Shown piece after piece: positions 35,212-44,306 of a stretch of DNA of 53,018 bases (positions within the stretch are counted from its first letter, which is position 1; every line of letters begins with the position of its first letter). Source of the stretch: Kiritimatiellia bacterium (GTDB taxonomy: Bacteria; Verrucomicrobiota; Kiritimatiellia; RFP12; UBA1067); NCBI GenBank assembly GCA_017450695.1, contig JAFSTA010000203.1, forward strand, positions 1 to 53,018, in the 5' to 3' direction. The position numbers were made by a program, and so were the translations under genes. Under the pieces are notes generated by a model. That model was given only the letters and a program-made list of their open reading frames with translations, was not told the origin of the DNA and searched no databases.

Positions 35212-37701
35212 ATGGAGATAAATCGTAACAGGTTAAATCGACGAAAACATGCAATGACCGTCTGGGGTATTGCGTATCAACGCATTTTAAATCTCGGGAA
35301 AGATGATTCCGGTGTCGCGTTGGTCACGACATTGGCGGTGTTCATGTTTATGTACCTCATGTGTATGGGAGTGTACGCGGTCAGTACGGCCGTCCGAGAA
35401 CGGATACATCTGCAGAATGCTGCTGACGCGGCAGCCTATTCTGCTGCAGTTGTTCAGGCAGACACGCTTTCCCGTATTGCCACGATCAACAAGGCAATGT
35501 CGTGGACGTATGCCGATATGACCAAACTCCAGATGGACTATATTGTATGTCGATGGCTGGAACATACCTGTGAACATTATGAGCGGGACATGAATGGGGG
35601 AACGGATGAGAAAGGTCATAAACGCGACAGCTTAAAAGCGTATAACAAGAATAGTTTCCTTTATCACTATGGAATACGGGTGCCGCCCCCTAACCATATA
35701 TTCGGTCCATGTAGCCGACATAAATCATTTGGTGTTGGGTATTACATCGGTGCGGATGAAATATCCCCTTTAATGGTTCACTTGAATGGTCGGGATGCCT
35801 CAAAGTACCGATTGCCGAAAGGTGCGGGGAAAACAAAATTCCCCAAGAGTTCGTATGGGCATAATGTGTTTGAGGCAGAGGTGCGCTTAAGACTTTTAGA
35901 TGCGTATGACGATTATCTGCGGAAGTATGCTGGTCAGTTGCCTAGGCAGTTGCCTCGTTTATATCAGGATGTAAGTGACATCACACGCCTGACCTTTAAA
36001 ATGCTCGGCAATTCAGATATCTCGTTTGGTACGCAACTTGTCCTGTTGGATAATTTGGCTCAGGTTAGAAATCTCGATTTTTCCATGAATAATGAGTCGG
36101 TTGTTTCTACGATGATGAAAACACAAATCAATCTGGATAAACTTGCGATTGCGAAAATGAATGTCTGCGAACGATATCTTGCGTTAGATCTTCCTAACCG
36201 TATTGATAAATGCGTTCACGATGTAATCGATGCCCACCTTGGAGACACGATTTTCACAATAGATCGAAAACAAATACAGTATATGGTGGATCGCTCAAAA
36301 GCGCTTGCCGAAGAATTGGTCGGGCAATTGCCGTATGCGATGAGTTTCGACAGGGACTTGGGGTATTTGCGTGATATTTTCAATACGACTTCCGATGAAA
36401 ATCGTTTTCTTGGTTTTTCGGGGCATGGTGATATTTATGACACCTTTGATGTAGGGATAAACCAGTGGTTCGTGAGAGGCGATGGTTCTCAGCGAACGGA
36501 AGGGGCATACGGTATACAACGTTGTTATAAACACATGACAAAGTCTTGGATTGCACATGACCGAAATCAAAATGCTCCGGAACCGCTCTCCAAATATCAT
36601 GCAACGCACAGTCCTCTTGAACCGACTTGTTGGAACACGAAGAAACTGGAGGATGCCGATCCTTCGTGTGCGTTATTTTCTGAATGGATGTGGTGGTCTG
36701 ATACATGGTATTGTTTTCGGATATATATTCCATATCCGCCGGGGTATATCACGATTCATTTGAATTTTCCCCATTATCAAGAAATCTGGCCGTCCAAGCC
36801 GTCCTGTCCGCATCATTCCAAGCCTGGACTGTTGGGATTGAAAGCCGGGCAACTTACGACACCGGATTGGAGGTCATTTTTCAATGTTGGCAGTTTGACA
36901 TCTGGAGCAAAAAAAGCTTGTATAAAGAAGCGGAAATGGAGGCCGCCGAAATTCCGAAGCCATAACTATACGCCGAATCTCGATTTCGGTTTGGGGTCGC
37001 TATTTCGTAAACTTGCTGCGATAGACAACCTTCTTGGAAATTATGAACCGATCGAAAAGTACCACGACGGATGTTTTATCTGGCCGGACTTGCTGAGTCC
37101 CAGGGACAGCTTTTTTAAGTTTACGGGATACGCTCGGCTATATGCGGATGATCCGCATCTGTACAACGGGACATACGTTGGTTTTAAGGCGTTACCCCTT
37201 GTCCTCGACGCCAGTTATTTTGGAAAGTATGGGACGATCAGTGTTGGTATAAGACGTGAAAATGAAAATATATTTCTTCGATTGCTTGGGAAAATTATAG
37301 GAGTTTTTCAAGCCTTCGATCCTGATTGGGATGGAACCACGTATTCGTATGTATTCTCCTCAGCAAAAGCTGGTTATAAATATAAGAGCGAACCCACTTC
37401 TTCACGTATGTATAAAGTTCACTGGAATCCTCTTATTCAAAGCTGGAATCTTTGTCAATCCGATTGGGATGCCGTATTCATTCCTGTACGCAAGTCCTAT
37501 TCGCAGGCTATAACTGACGTTTGGTTGGATGGCGAAACAAATATGCTTAATGATTGGGTGGCAAATTCCGATTATTGGAGGTCATTGTCAAACGGAAATC
37601 CGGCAAGAAATATTAGCGGATCGGATCGAATCAAAGCCCCGTCCGGGATGGATGGCCAGTATCTTGATTGGGGAGGGCTCAGCCGTGTCATTTACCATTA
37701 A
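35212..37701 (+). CDS. Large TadG-like protein
   Basis: An 829-residue protein. A single membrane helix at about 40-60 follows DDSGVALVTTLAV. The TadG-type stretch HLQNAADAAAYSAAVVQADT then leads into a very long extracytoplasmic region rich in Tyr, Trp and Asn without a known domain. It lacks the Glu at +5 of true prepilins, as TadG proteins often do. TadG is thought to anchor or initiate the pilus; this one is far larger than usual. GGAAGGTGGG precedes ATG. The codon use is AT-richer than the upstream tad genes. Confidence 0.78.
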   Translation: MEINRNRLNRRKHAMTVWGIAYQRILNLGKDDSGVALVTTLAVFMFMYLMCMGVYAVSTAVRERIHLQNAADAAAYSAAVVQADTLSRIATINKAMSWTYADMTKLQMDYIVCRWLEHTCEHYERDMNGGTDEKGHKRDSLKAYNKNSFLYHYGIRVPPPNHIFGPCSRHKSFGVGYYIGADEISPLMVHLNGRDASKYRLPKGAGKTKFPKSSYGHNVFEAEVRLRLLDAYDDYLRKYAGQLPRQLPRLYQDVSDITRLTFKMLGNSDISFGTQLVLLDNLAQVRNLDFSMNNESVVSTMMKTQINLDKLAIAKMNVCERYLALDLPNRIDKCVHDVIDAHLGDTIFTIDRKQIQYMVDRSKALAEELVGQLPYAMSFDRDLGYLRDIFNTTSDENRFLGFSGHGDIYDTFDVGINQWFVRGDGSQRTEGAYGIQRCYKHMTKSWIAHDRNQNAPEPLSKYHATHSPLEPTCWNTKKLEDADPSCALFSEWMWWSDTWYCFRIYIPYPPGYITIHLNFPHYQEIWPSKPSCPHHSKPGLLGLKAGQLTTPDWRSFFNVGSLTSGAKKACIKKRKWRPPKFRSHNYTPNLDFGLGSLFRKLAAIDNLLGNYEPIEKYHDGCFIWPDLLSPRDSFFKFTGYARLYADDPHLYNGTYVGFKALPLVLDASYFGKYGTISVGIRRENENIFLRLLGKIIGVFQAFDPDWDGTTYSYVFSSAKAGYKYKSEPTSSRMYKVHWNPLIQSWNLCQSDWDAVFIPVRKSYSQAITDVWLDGETNMLNDWVANSDYWRSLSNGNPARNISGSDRIKAPSGMDGQYLDWGGLSRVIYH

Positions 37702-38452
37702 CCTAAGAAACATATGCCTTGTTGAGAAGAATGGATCTGTGATGATGGAATTTGTACTTGTTCTCCCGTTGTATCTTTTCTTATTGGGATCGGTTTTCCT
37801 TCTGGGAGATATGGGTATTAAGGTTGGGGCGCTCGCCATCGGTGATCGGACGGTGGCAATGGACGCAGGGGATAGAAAATGGAAATCTTATTCACCCTTC
37901 AAAACAAGGCAGTTCACGGATTCTGGCTTGCAAACTCCGAGGACTTCGACCTATCGTGTCGATAAAGACTTTACCGGAGCTTGGTATTGGTTTGCAGGTG
38001 GACTTGAGTTATTCGACTATAAACTTCCGGGATGGTTTTCCGGACTCATAGCTTACCCGTATTATCGGTATGGGAATATTTCGTCGGACGGATTCATGCG
38101 GACTCTTGTGAATAACGGACGTGTGGAAGTTAGGAGTAAAAAAATCGGGAGCGAAAGATCCTATAGTTATTATGCCCTAAAGCGAACTGAACTTGCCCGG
38201 AAAGCGGGGGCCTATCGGAATTGGATGGATTGCCAGATTGTTGATTGCAAAGGTTCGCAGCAGTTTTGGTATGAAGGGGTTTTCAAGGAAGGAATATATA
38301 AAGAACCTCTTGGCCCCCCAAACAGGAATGATACGAGTGCGGAAAAACTTGATGCCGATGGACCGCGGCAAGGGAGCGATGCGCTCCCATCTATGCCAAG
38401 TGGATATCGTGAGTATGATCGCTTTTCAGGGTTTGTAAACTGGAGTGAATAA
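37685..38452 (+). CDS. TadE/TadF-like pseudopilin
   Basis: A protein of 255 residues from GTG 37685, eight bases after GGGAGGG; the open frame extends further but inside the previous gene. The N-terminus has VEKNG-SVMMEFVLVLPLYL, a prepilin site with E at +5, then a helix and a periplasmic domain rich in aromatic residues. It overlaps the TadG-like gene by 17 bases. Confidence 0.82.
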   Translation: MSFTINLRNICLVEKNGSVMMEFVLVLPLYLFLLGSVFLLGDMGIKVGALAIGDRTVAMDAGDRKWKSYSPFKTRQFTDSGLQTPRTSTYRVDKDFTGAWYWFAGGLELFDYKLPGWFSGLIAYPYYRYGNISSDGFMRTLVNNGRVEVRSKKIGSERSYSYYALKRTELARKAGAYRNWMDCQIVDCKGSQQFWYEGVFKEGIYKEPLGPPNRNDTSAEKLDADGPRQGSDALPSMPSGYREYDRFSGFVNWSE

Positions 38453-38814
38453 TGACGAAGTTGCTGTTGTTTTGTTTTATACTGTTGCGTTTGAGCGTTC
38501 AGGCGATGCCGTTCGCTTCGGGACGCCCGTTTATCCTGCCGGTCGGGGCAATAATAACGGATTCTTCGGAGACAGGAAAAGGGTGGAAGGAACGAGGTGT
38601 ATTCGGAGTTACGTTCGTGAATGCGCAGAAGCAATTTCAGTCTGCGTGTTTGAAAAACGGCTGGCAATTTGTTCATACTGTTCCGCTTGCGTTATCCGGT
38701 GGACATTCGCTCTACACATGGCGTCGCGGTTCGCAGGAACTCACGCTCATGCTTTGGCGGATTGATGTGGGGCGTACGGGCTTCTCTTGGGGAGTATCCA
38801 AGAGCGGGAAGTGA
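38452..38814 (+). CDS. Small secreted hypothetical protein
   Basis: A 120-residue protein with a signal peptide (LLLFCFILLRLSVQA). Its ATG overlaps the preceding stop by one base (TAATG). The mature part has a repeated aromatic/glycine pattern and ends GVSKSGK. No family recognised; close coupling suggests a pilus accessory role. Confidence 0.65.
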   Translation: MTKLLLFCFILLRLSVQAMPFASGRPFILPVGAIITDSSETGKGWKERGVFGVTFVNAQKQFQSACLKNGWQFVHTVPLALSGGHSLYTWRRGSQELTLMLWRIDVGRTGFSWGVSKSGK

Positions 38815-38843
38815 CGGTCAAAATCAAGGAAAGGGAAACAAGG

Positions 38844-39872
38844 ATGAGAGGAAATCTCAGGTATTTTTCAAGATTCGTAATGTCGATTACGGCGGGATTC
38901 TTGATAGGTTCAACTTGTCTGTGTATCGGTAATGTTCATGGACAGACGGGAAACCCAATGAAAGGTGGAAATTCGATGAAGGGAACTGAAAACCAGATTG
39001 CTTTGCCGAGGGAAGCGAAAATATCATCGGTGGCCTCCGTCTTGTCTGTTGCGATTACGACTAATTGCTCTTCGGTTGCTCGTATCATGACTTCGGAAAT
39101 CTTTCCCCTTTGGACTGATTTCTGTAAAAAAACGGAGGTTGAGGGAAAGCAGTATTTTCTTCCAGATTTCTTTAAAGTGAAACATGTCATTATTGGGGGG
39201 CACGATTCAGATGGTTTCGTTATGGGGTTGTATAACCCATTTTACGATGCGATTGCTGCCTTTCTAGTTGAAGATCGAGAAAATGCCTTAATCACCGGCT
39301 TTGCAATCTTGGATGGGAGTGTTTTGCGGAAGGATAATCCACAAAACGAATTCTCGCGAGGATCGGGCATGAATCCTCCGAACGAGTATATCGCCATGTT
39401 GCTTAAGGAGATGCATTTTACAACAACCGTTTTCAAAAAACAATTTTCCAGTCTAGGTTTCAGGAAGATATTCTCAACCCTCAAACCGGTTGATGTGAAG
39501 GTCTTGAAAAAGTTGGAGAAAATACAGAAATTCAGAATCGGTCAGATTATTCAACTCTCCGCAGATAAACAGTTGTCCGCTCGTATTGCGCTTGCGCATG
39601 CTCTTCTTGCCGATTCACGGTTGTCAAACCATGACTTTGTGGACAAAGATCCTTCTACGAAGACGGTAATCGCTCTTCTGTCCGATAAACTTTCCGTGTT
39701 TAGAAAATCATTCCAGATTGTCGCCTATTTTCCCGATGGAGACAACACGAATGTGATTTTCGCGAATCAGGCGATTCGCTCAATGCTGGTTCATGCGCAT
39801 ATCTCGAAAGAAAAGCGCATCTGGTTGAAGTTGTTCGACATGAAGTTGATAGAAACTGGAATCTCCAAGTAA
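38844..39872 (+). CDS. Secreted hypothetical protein
   Basis: A 342-residue protein from ATG 38844 behind AAAGGGAAACAAGG. A signal peptide (SITAGFLIGSTCLCIGNVHG) ends near residue 33, and a Cys within it could be a lipobox only with poor fit. The body is mixed alpha/beta without a recognised domain. A stretch VKVLKKLEKIQKFRIGQIIQ separates two halves. It lies in the Tad array between the pseudopilins and the tailed effector-like genes. Confidence 0.65.
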   Translation: MRGNLRYFSRFVMSITAGFLIGSTCLCIGNVHGQTGNPMKGGNSMKGTENQIALPREAKISSVASVLSVAITTNCSSVARIMTSEIFPLWTDFCKKTEVEGKQYFLPDFFKVKHVIIGGHDSDGFVMGLYNPFYDAIAAFLVEDRENALITGFAILDGSVLRKDNPQNEFSRGSGMNPPNEYIAMLLKEMHFTTTVFKKQFSSLGFRKIFSTLKPVDVKVLKKLEKIQKFRIGQIIQLSADKQLSARIALAHALLADSRLSNHDFVDKDPSTKTVIALLSDKLSVFRKSFQIVAYFPDGDNTNVIFANQAIRSMLVHAHISKEKRIWLKLFDMKLIETGISK

Positions 39873-39887
39873 GGAAGGTGGTTAGCA

Positions 39888-40703
39888 ATGAAAAATCGTC
39901 TCTTAGGTGTTTTTCTGTTGATGGTTAGCGCCATTTTCACGAGTGTCAAGTCGGAATATGCTTATGCCGCTAGTCCGGGTAACGGATCTTACAATTCGGA
40001 AACCGTAAGCGAGGCGGTCGATCTTTATGGACAGTATTCTGGTAACTTATCGGAGTTTTCAGGTAAACTGGCCGATGCTGTGGCGGGAACAAAAGACGAT
40101 GCCACGCTTGATAATATCGTCGGTACATTGGATCAGGTCGGACTAGAAGGCGGGTGGGCTAAACAAATCGGTTCTTTGCGGAAAATCGGGCAAGTGTTCG
40201 ACGTTTTCTCAAAGGCTATCGATTTTATCAACAAGGTCGATACAGCCCAGAATCTTTACGATGCGTTTAAAGCGGGAGATAAAGAAACATTCAGCAATAT
40301 CGTTGCGGATCAAATTACTGAATTTGCAGCGGGACAGCTTTCCAGTTTGTTTACGAAGATCGTATACACGGAAGGGATGAAACTGGTTGTGGCGTCTAGC
40401 GCCGGCGGTCCTGTCTCAATGATTTTGACCGGTGCCGGGGTTTTTATCGTCGGTTGGGCAGGCTCGTACGCGATAGAGCAAGGTGTCGAATGGCTGATGG
40501 ATAGGGATGCTATCAGGAATGTCTTAGTCGGTATCGGGGATGCGATTTGGGATGCGCTCGGTGGAAAGAATGATGACGATATGATGTGCAAGCCCGGCGA
40601 CAATCCCGACGATCCCTTCAATTCCAATCCGCAGAATCCGGGCGGAAACTCTAGCGGTGGGGAAGACGGCTATCATGGATTGAAGCCGATCCATCTTTTC
40701 TGA
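39888..40703 (+). CDS. Secreted helical protein with C-terminal GLKPIHLF tail
   Basis: A 271-residue protein. A signal peptide (about 1-28, ending AYA-AS) is followed by a helical body. Residues about 160-200 form a glycine/alanine-rich hydrophobic hairpin (SSAGGPVSMILTGAGVFIVG), a pattern found in pore-forming bacterial toxins such as those with LXG-type leaders. A Gly/Asn/Pro-rich spacer then ends in GYHGLKPIHLF. The next gene ends GYQGLKPIHLF although the proteins are otherwise unrelated. The tail looks like a sorting or secretion signal. A toxin role is only a suggestion. Confidence 0.7.
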   Translation: MKNRLLGVFLLMVSAIFTSVKSEYAYAASPGNGSYNSETVSEAVDLYGQYSGNLSEFSGKLADAVAGTKDDATLDNIVGTLDQVGLEGGWAKQIGSLRKIGQVFDVFSKAIDFINKVDTAQNLYDAFKAGDKETFSNIVADQITEFAAGQLSSLFTKIVYTEGMKLVVASSAGGPVSMILTGAGVFIVGWAGSYAIEQGVEWLMDRDAIRNVLVGIGDAIWDALGGKNDDDMMCKPGDNPDDPFNSNPQNPGGNSSGGEDGYHGLKPIHLF

Positions 40704-40714
40704 TGGTTTGGGGA

Positions 40715-40749
40715 GGGGAGGAGAAATAGTGCAACAGTTTCTCTTCCCC
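40715..40749. other. Strong intercistronic hairpin
   Basis: GGGGAGGAGAAA (40715-40726) pairs with TTTCTCTTCCCC (40738-40749) as 12 pairs including one G-T, around an 11-base loop. There is no T run. It lies between the two tailed-protein genes and could process or stabilise the message, setting different levels for the two products. Confidence 0.55.
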
Positions 40750-40789
40750 CGTGTAAGTGGTTCGATGATTGAGGAAAAGGAGTGATGAG

Positions 40790-41992
40790 ATGAAACAGGG
40801 CAGAATTAGTATTACGTTGTTGTCGATTATGGTTTCCTGTGTTGTTTTAGCTGGGAAGATGGAGGAGTATGGCGGATTCAAGGCGCGAGATTACAAAGAG
40901 GGAGCGGATGGAAAATTGTATACCTCAAATGGATCCCAAGTGAAAGTTTTTACTAAAGATCTCACTTCGAATCAACAGAAAGAATGTATTATTGCGGCAA
41001 AAATGGCTTCCTCCGGATACACAGATGATAGGTATGACGATTACAAAAATAATTTTTACAAAGATAACAATGGTACTGGTTACGAAGAGGCTGACCGAAA
41101 GACACTTGAAAAAATAATTCTGCAAGCTCATAAAGCGAATGAAAAGTCGGAACTCTATATTAAACAGGAGACGATTAAGTTTAAAAGCAATGATGCGAGC
41201 GGGAAAAATGAAGAAGGAATAAAAGTACTCACCATAGCAGGAAACGGTAAATCTCGATTAAATGCCAGAATTTTTATCCGTAACGATGGTTCCGTCGGTA
41301 TTGTGTTTGGCGGTACCGCCAGTTTGAAAGATGCCGTAGATGACGTACTTAATGTTTCTCCCGTAACACCTACACCCAAGCCATATAAGGAGGCTGCCGA
41401 ACTGTTGAGGGCTGTCAAGGCAGTTTTCCCAGATACACCTATCAATGTGTATGGACATTCTGAAGGTGGGGGAGAGGCTATGTATGCTGTTCTTTCGGAA
41501 GGGGTTAAAAATGGCACAAAGGATGTCATGTACTACGGTGTCAATTCTGCTGGACTAAATGGGTTGAAGACGAACGATGTAATCACGCATAATCTAGATG
41601 GAAAGACATTGACAAAAGAGGATATAGAGACGCATTTTGTACTGATTCAGAATCAGGGAGAGAAATTGCCAGGAAACATACCCGTTAGTATGGTAGCCTA
41701 CCAATTCGGTACGGTTGTACTGGTACCGGATATGCAAAATGTATTTACAGAAGAAAACGATGCCAAGTATGTTAGCCGTGCCAAGAATAAGGCATTTGAA
41801 AATTTGGATGGTGCGCATGGCATTGAGGAAACATTGTGGAAGATGACACATCTCATTTCGGGTAATGACGATCCGCTCAATTCTCAACCGGTCAGTCCGA
41901 GAAGTAACCCCGGAGAGACCCCGTCAGGGGCATCAAACGGAACCGGTACGAAAGGCGGCTATCAGGGGTTGAAGCCGATTCATTTGTTCTAG
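40790..41992 (+). CDS. Secreted lipase-like protein with C-terminal GLKPIHLF tail
   Basis: A protein of 400 residues from ATG 40790, seven bases after AAGGAG. A signal peptide covers about residues 1-22. The core has the alpha/beta-hydrolase nucleophile elbow YGHSEGGGEA (Ser 224) preceded by GIVFGGTASLKDAVDDV, which resembles the oxyanion strand and lid start of class 3 lipases (and the related DUF2974 type). A His in LDGAHGIEET could complete the triad. The C-terminus is a Pro/Ser/Gly-rich spacer ending GYQGLKPIHLF, as in the neighbour. A phospholipase or lipase effector is plausible but unproven. Confidence 0.72.
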   Translation: MKQGRISITLLSIMVSCVVLAGKMEEYGGFKARDYKEGADGKLYTSNGSQVKVFTKDLTSNQQKECIIAAKMASSGYTDDRYDDYKNNFYKDNNGTGYEEADRKTLEKIILQAHKANEKSELYIKQETIKFKSNDASGKNEEGIKVLTIAGNGKSRLNARIFIRNDGSVGIVFGGTASLKDAVDDVLNVSPVTPTPKPYKEAAELLRAVKAVFPDTPINVYGHSEGGGEAMYAVLSEGVKNGTKDVMYYGVNSAGLNGLKTNDVITHNLDGKTLTKEDIETHFVLIQNQGEKLPGNIPVSMVAYQFGTVVLVPDMQNVFTEENDAKYVSRAKNKAFENLDGAHGIEETLWKMTHLISGNDDPLNSQPVSPRSNPGETPSGASNGTGTKGGYQGLKPIHLF

Positions 41993-42012
41993 GAAGTGAA
42001 AGGAGTATGAGT

Positions 42013-42312
42013 ATGTCGATGAGGTCTTCGAAAATGCGGAATCGTCAACGTGGTGTCACCACGATGGAAATGGTGATAATCTGCGTTCTTGTATCCGCTG
42101 TAACACTTGTGGCAATTATTGCACTTGGTAGAGCTATTTTCCGAGACACAGATGTTATGGAAAAAGCTGTGGTGGGTGATGCAGGAACAGCTACAGAAGC
42201 GGTCAGTTGCCCTAAAAAAGGATACAAAGTACAGGCTACCGACGATATTGATCAAGCGCAGAAGTTTGCGAAAGAAATGTCGAAGGTGAAATCCTCCACT
42301 ACCAAGCAGTGA
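42013..42312 (+). CDS. Second Flp-like pilin
   Basis: A protein of 99 residues from ATG 42013, about seven bases after AAAGGAG (an ATG at 42007 is too close). The leader is short and basic (RSSKMRNRQRG). VTTMEMVIICVLVSAVTLVA follows, with Glu at +5 but Met in place of the usual Tyr/Phe. The tail is charged and contains one Cys. It is a divergent minor pilin or an alternative subunit. Confidence 0.82.
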   Translation: MSMRSSKMRNRQRGVTTMEMVIICVLVSAVTLVAIIALGRAIFRDTDVMEKAVVGDAGTATEAVSCPKKGYKVQATDDIDQAQKFAKEMSKVKSSTTKQ

Positions 42313-42497
42313 GCACGTTGTGTATTGTTGGTGGTTCTGTAAGTGGGACGCAATTATTGTGACCGCTGTATCGTCTGTAACGGGTTCGGATGTGAGATTG
42401 GATGCCGCTCGGTCGTGGAATGGTTCTGTGAGGTGATAATTCCCGTATTACGCCTGTGTCGCGAGGTGCGGGATCAGAAAGGAAGAAGAGGAAAGGT

Positions 42498-44234
42498 ATG
42501 AAGGAAAAGAAAAAGATCTCCGTGGTGGAGTGGACGGTCATAGCCGTTCTGGTGATTGCCGCACTCGTGGCGGCGGTTTTGTGTTTCGGTCCGACGGTTA
42601 GGTATCAGTTCGCTGCAATGGCTGTGGCGGCTAGGGCGGGCGATCGGTGCGGGATGCCAAATTCGTATCGCTCGGATAGTGCCCATATGGAGAAATGCGC
42701 TGCCTCCGAAGCGTCCGCGAAATTCTCGGATGTGTCGGAAGTCCGGCGTTCCCCCGGGGTGAGGATGGTCAACGCATTTGGTTCGTTGCGTCCTACACCG
42801 GAAGGGAGGCTTGAGCCGGAGACGCCCGGTTACGAACGGTATTCCGAGTTTAAGGAGAATGAATTCTTGGAGACCGCATCCAACCCGCTTTCCACATTCT
42901 CGATCGATGTCGATACCGCCAGTTACACAATGACGCGCCGTTTCCTGATGGATATGAAACGGCTTCCAGCCCGCGATTCCGTCCGCTTGGAGGAATTCGT
43001 CAATTATTTCGATTATGGCTATGCCGACCCGACGGGGGCCGCACCTGTTGCCGTGCATTGTGAAATGGCGGATTGCCCGTGGAAGAAAGGGCATCGACTT
43101 CTGCGCGTCGGTGTTCAGGCGAAGCGCATCGATTCTGCGAAGTTGCCGCCGGGTAACCTGACGTTCCTGATCGATGTATCCGGCTCGATGGATCGGCCGA
43201 ATTGCCTTCCGCTTCTCGTAAAGTCGATGAAGCTGATGGTGGACAAGATGCGCGACGAGGACTATGTTTCCATCGTCACGTACGCAAGTGGCGTCGGTGT
43301 CCGCCTTCCCGCCACGCCGGGGCGCGAAAAGGGACGCATACACGCGGTTCTCGACGGCCTGCGCGCATCCGGCGCCACGAGCGGCGGCGAGGGGTTGCGG
43401 CTTGCCTACGAAGAGGCGAAGAAGAACTTCCGCAAGGACGGAAACAACCGCGTTATCCTGGCGACCGACGGCGACTTTAATGTCGGCCTCCGTAGCGACG
43501 CCGAATTGGTTCGCTTCATCGAGGGGAAGCGCGACGACGGGATCTTCCTGACGGTTCTCGGCTTCGGTATGGGCAACTATCAGGATGCGCGCATGAAGAA
43601 GATCGCCGATGCCGGCAATGGACACTATGCGTTCATCGACGGGCTTCTTGAAGCGAAGAAGGTGTTGATGACCGAGTTTGCCGGAACACTGTTCACCGTG
43701 GCGAAGGATGTCAAAATCCAGATTGAGTTCAATCCTGCGCACGTCTCCTCCTACCGTTTGCTGGGTTACGAGAGCCGTCTTCTCAAGGCCAAGGACTTCA
43801 ACGATGACAAGAAGGACGCCGGGGAGATGGGGGCCGGACATTCCGTCACCGCCCTGTACGAACTCGTTCCGCCCGGAGGGGAAAGCGGAGTCCCGAAGAC
43901 CGACGCGCTCAAGTACCAGAAGTCTGTCCCTGTGGACAGTGCCGAAGTGTTGACCGTGAAATTGCGCTACAAAGACCCGAAGGGAGATAAGAGCACGTTG
44001 ATGGAACAGCCGTTGACCCTTGCCGATCTCGTAAAGGAGAATCCGGGTATTGATTTTCGCTTCGCCTCTGCCGTCGCCGAGGTGGCCCTGCTTCTGCGGA
44101 ATTCCGCGCTGAAGGCGGATGCCTCGTATGATGCGGCGATTGAACGGGCGCGCAAGTCGAAAGGAGAGGACACCAACGGCTACCGCGCCGAGTTCATCCG
44201 CCTCGCCGAGGCCGCCCAACTGTATTCACGGTGA
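42498..44234 (+). CDS. Von Willebrand A protein (YfbK type) with pilin-like N-terminus
   Basis: A protein of 578 residues from ATG 42498, after GAAAGG. The YfbK-type N-domain (NPLSTFSIDVDTASYTMTRR), a VWA domain with MIDAS residues in LIDVSGSMD (about residue 227) and the C-terminal DUF3520-like region are all evident. Instead of the usual lipoprotein signal the N-terminus is K-ISVVEWTVIAVLVIAALV. This has the length, Glu at +5 and helix of the Flp pilins in this locus, though Lys replaces Gly at -1. It may be a pilus-tip or surface adhesin. The gene follows 185 bases without any clear feature. Confidence 0.85.
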   Translation: MKEKKKISVVEWTVIAVLVIAALVAAVLCFGPTVRYQFAAMAVAARAGDRCGMPNSYRSDSAHMEKCAASEASAKFSDVSEVRRSPGVRMVNAFGSLRPTPEGRLEPETPGYERYSEFKENEFLETASNPLSTFSIDVDTASYTMTRRFLMDMKRLPARDSVRLEEFVNYFDYGYADPTGAAPVAVHCEMADCPWKKGHRLLRVGVQAKRIDSAKLPPGNLTFLIDVSGSMDRPNCLPLLVKSMKLMVDKMRDEDYVSIVTYASGVGVRLPATPGREKGRIHAVLDGLRASGATSGGEGLRLAYEEAKKNFRKDGNNRVILATDGDFNVGLRSDAELVRFIEGKRDDGIFLTVLGFGMGNYQDARMKKIADAGNGHYAFIDGLLEAKKVLMTEFAGTLFTVAKDVKIQIEFNPAHVSSYRLLGYESRLLKAKDFNDDKKDAGEMGAGHSVTALYELVPPGGESGVPKTDALKYQKSVPVDSAEVLTVKLRYKDPKGDKSTLMEQPLTLADLVKENPGIDFRFASAVAEVALLLRNSALKADASYDAAIERARKSKGEDTNGYRAEFIRLAEAAQLYSR

Positions 44235-44306
44235 GCAGTTTGGAAAATCCGTAAAGTGCATGTCTTCCCTTCCATAGCGGAGGAGGAAGAAGGTAAAGGA
44301 GGTAGA

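Noticed and set aside
42313-42497. Possible short gene between the second pilin and the VWA gene
   Set aside because: The open frames are short, lack ribosome-binding sites and give no pilin-like or other pattern.
42474-44219. 581-codon open frame antisense to the VWA gene
   Set aside because: Complete VWA and YfbK motifs are in the sense frame; the antisense frame is a codon-bias artefact.
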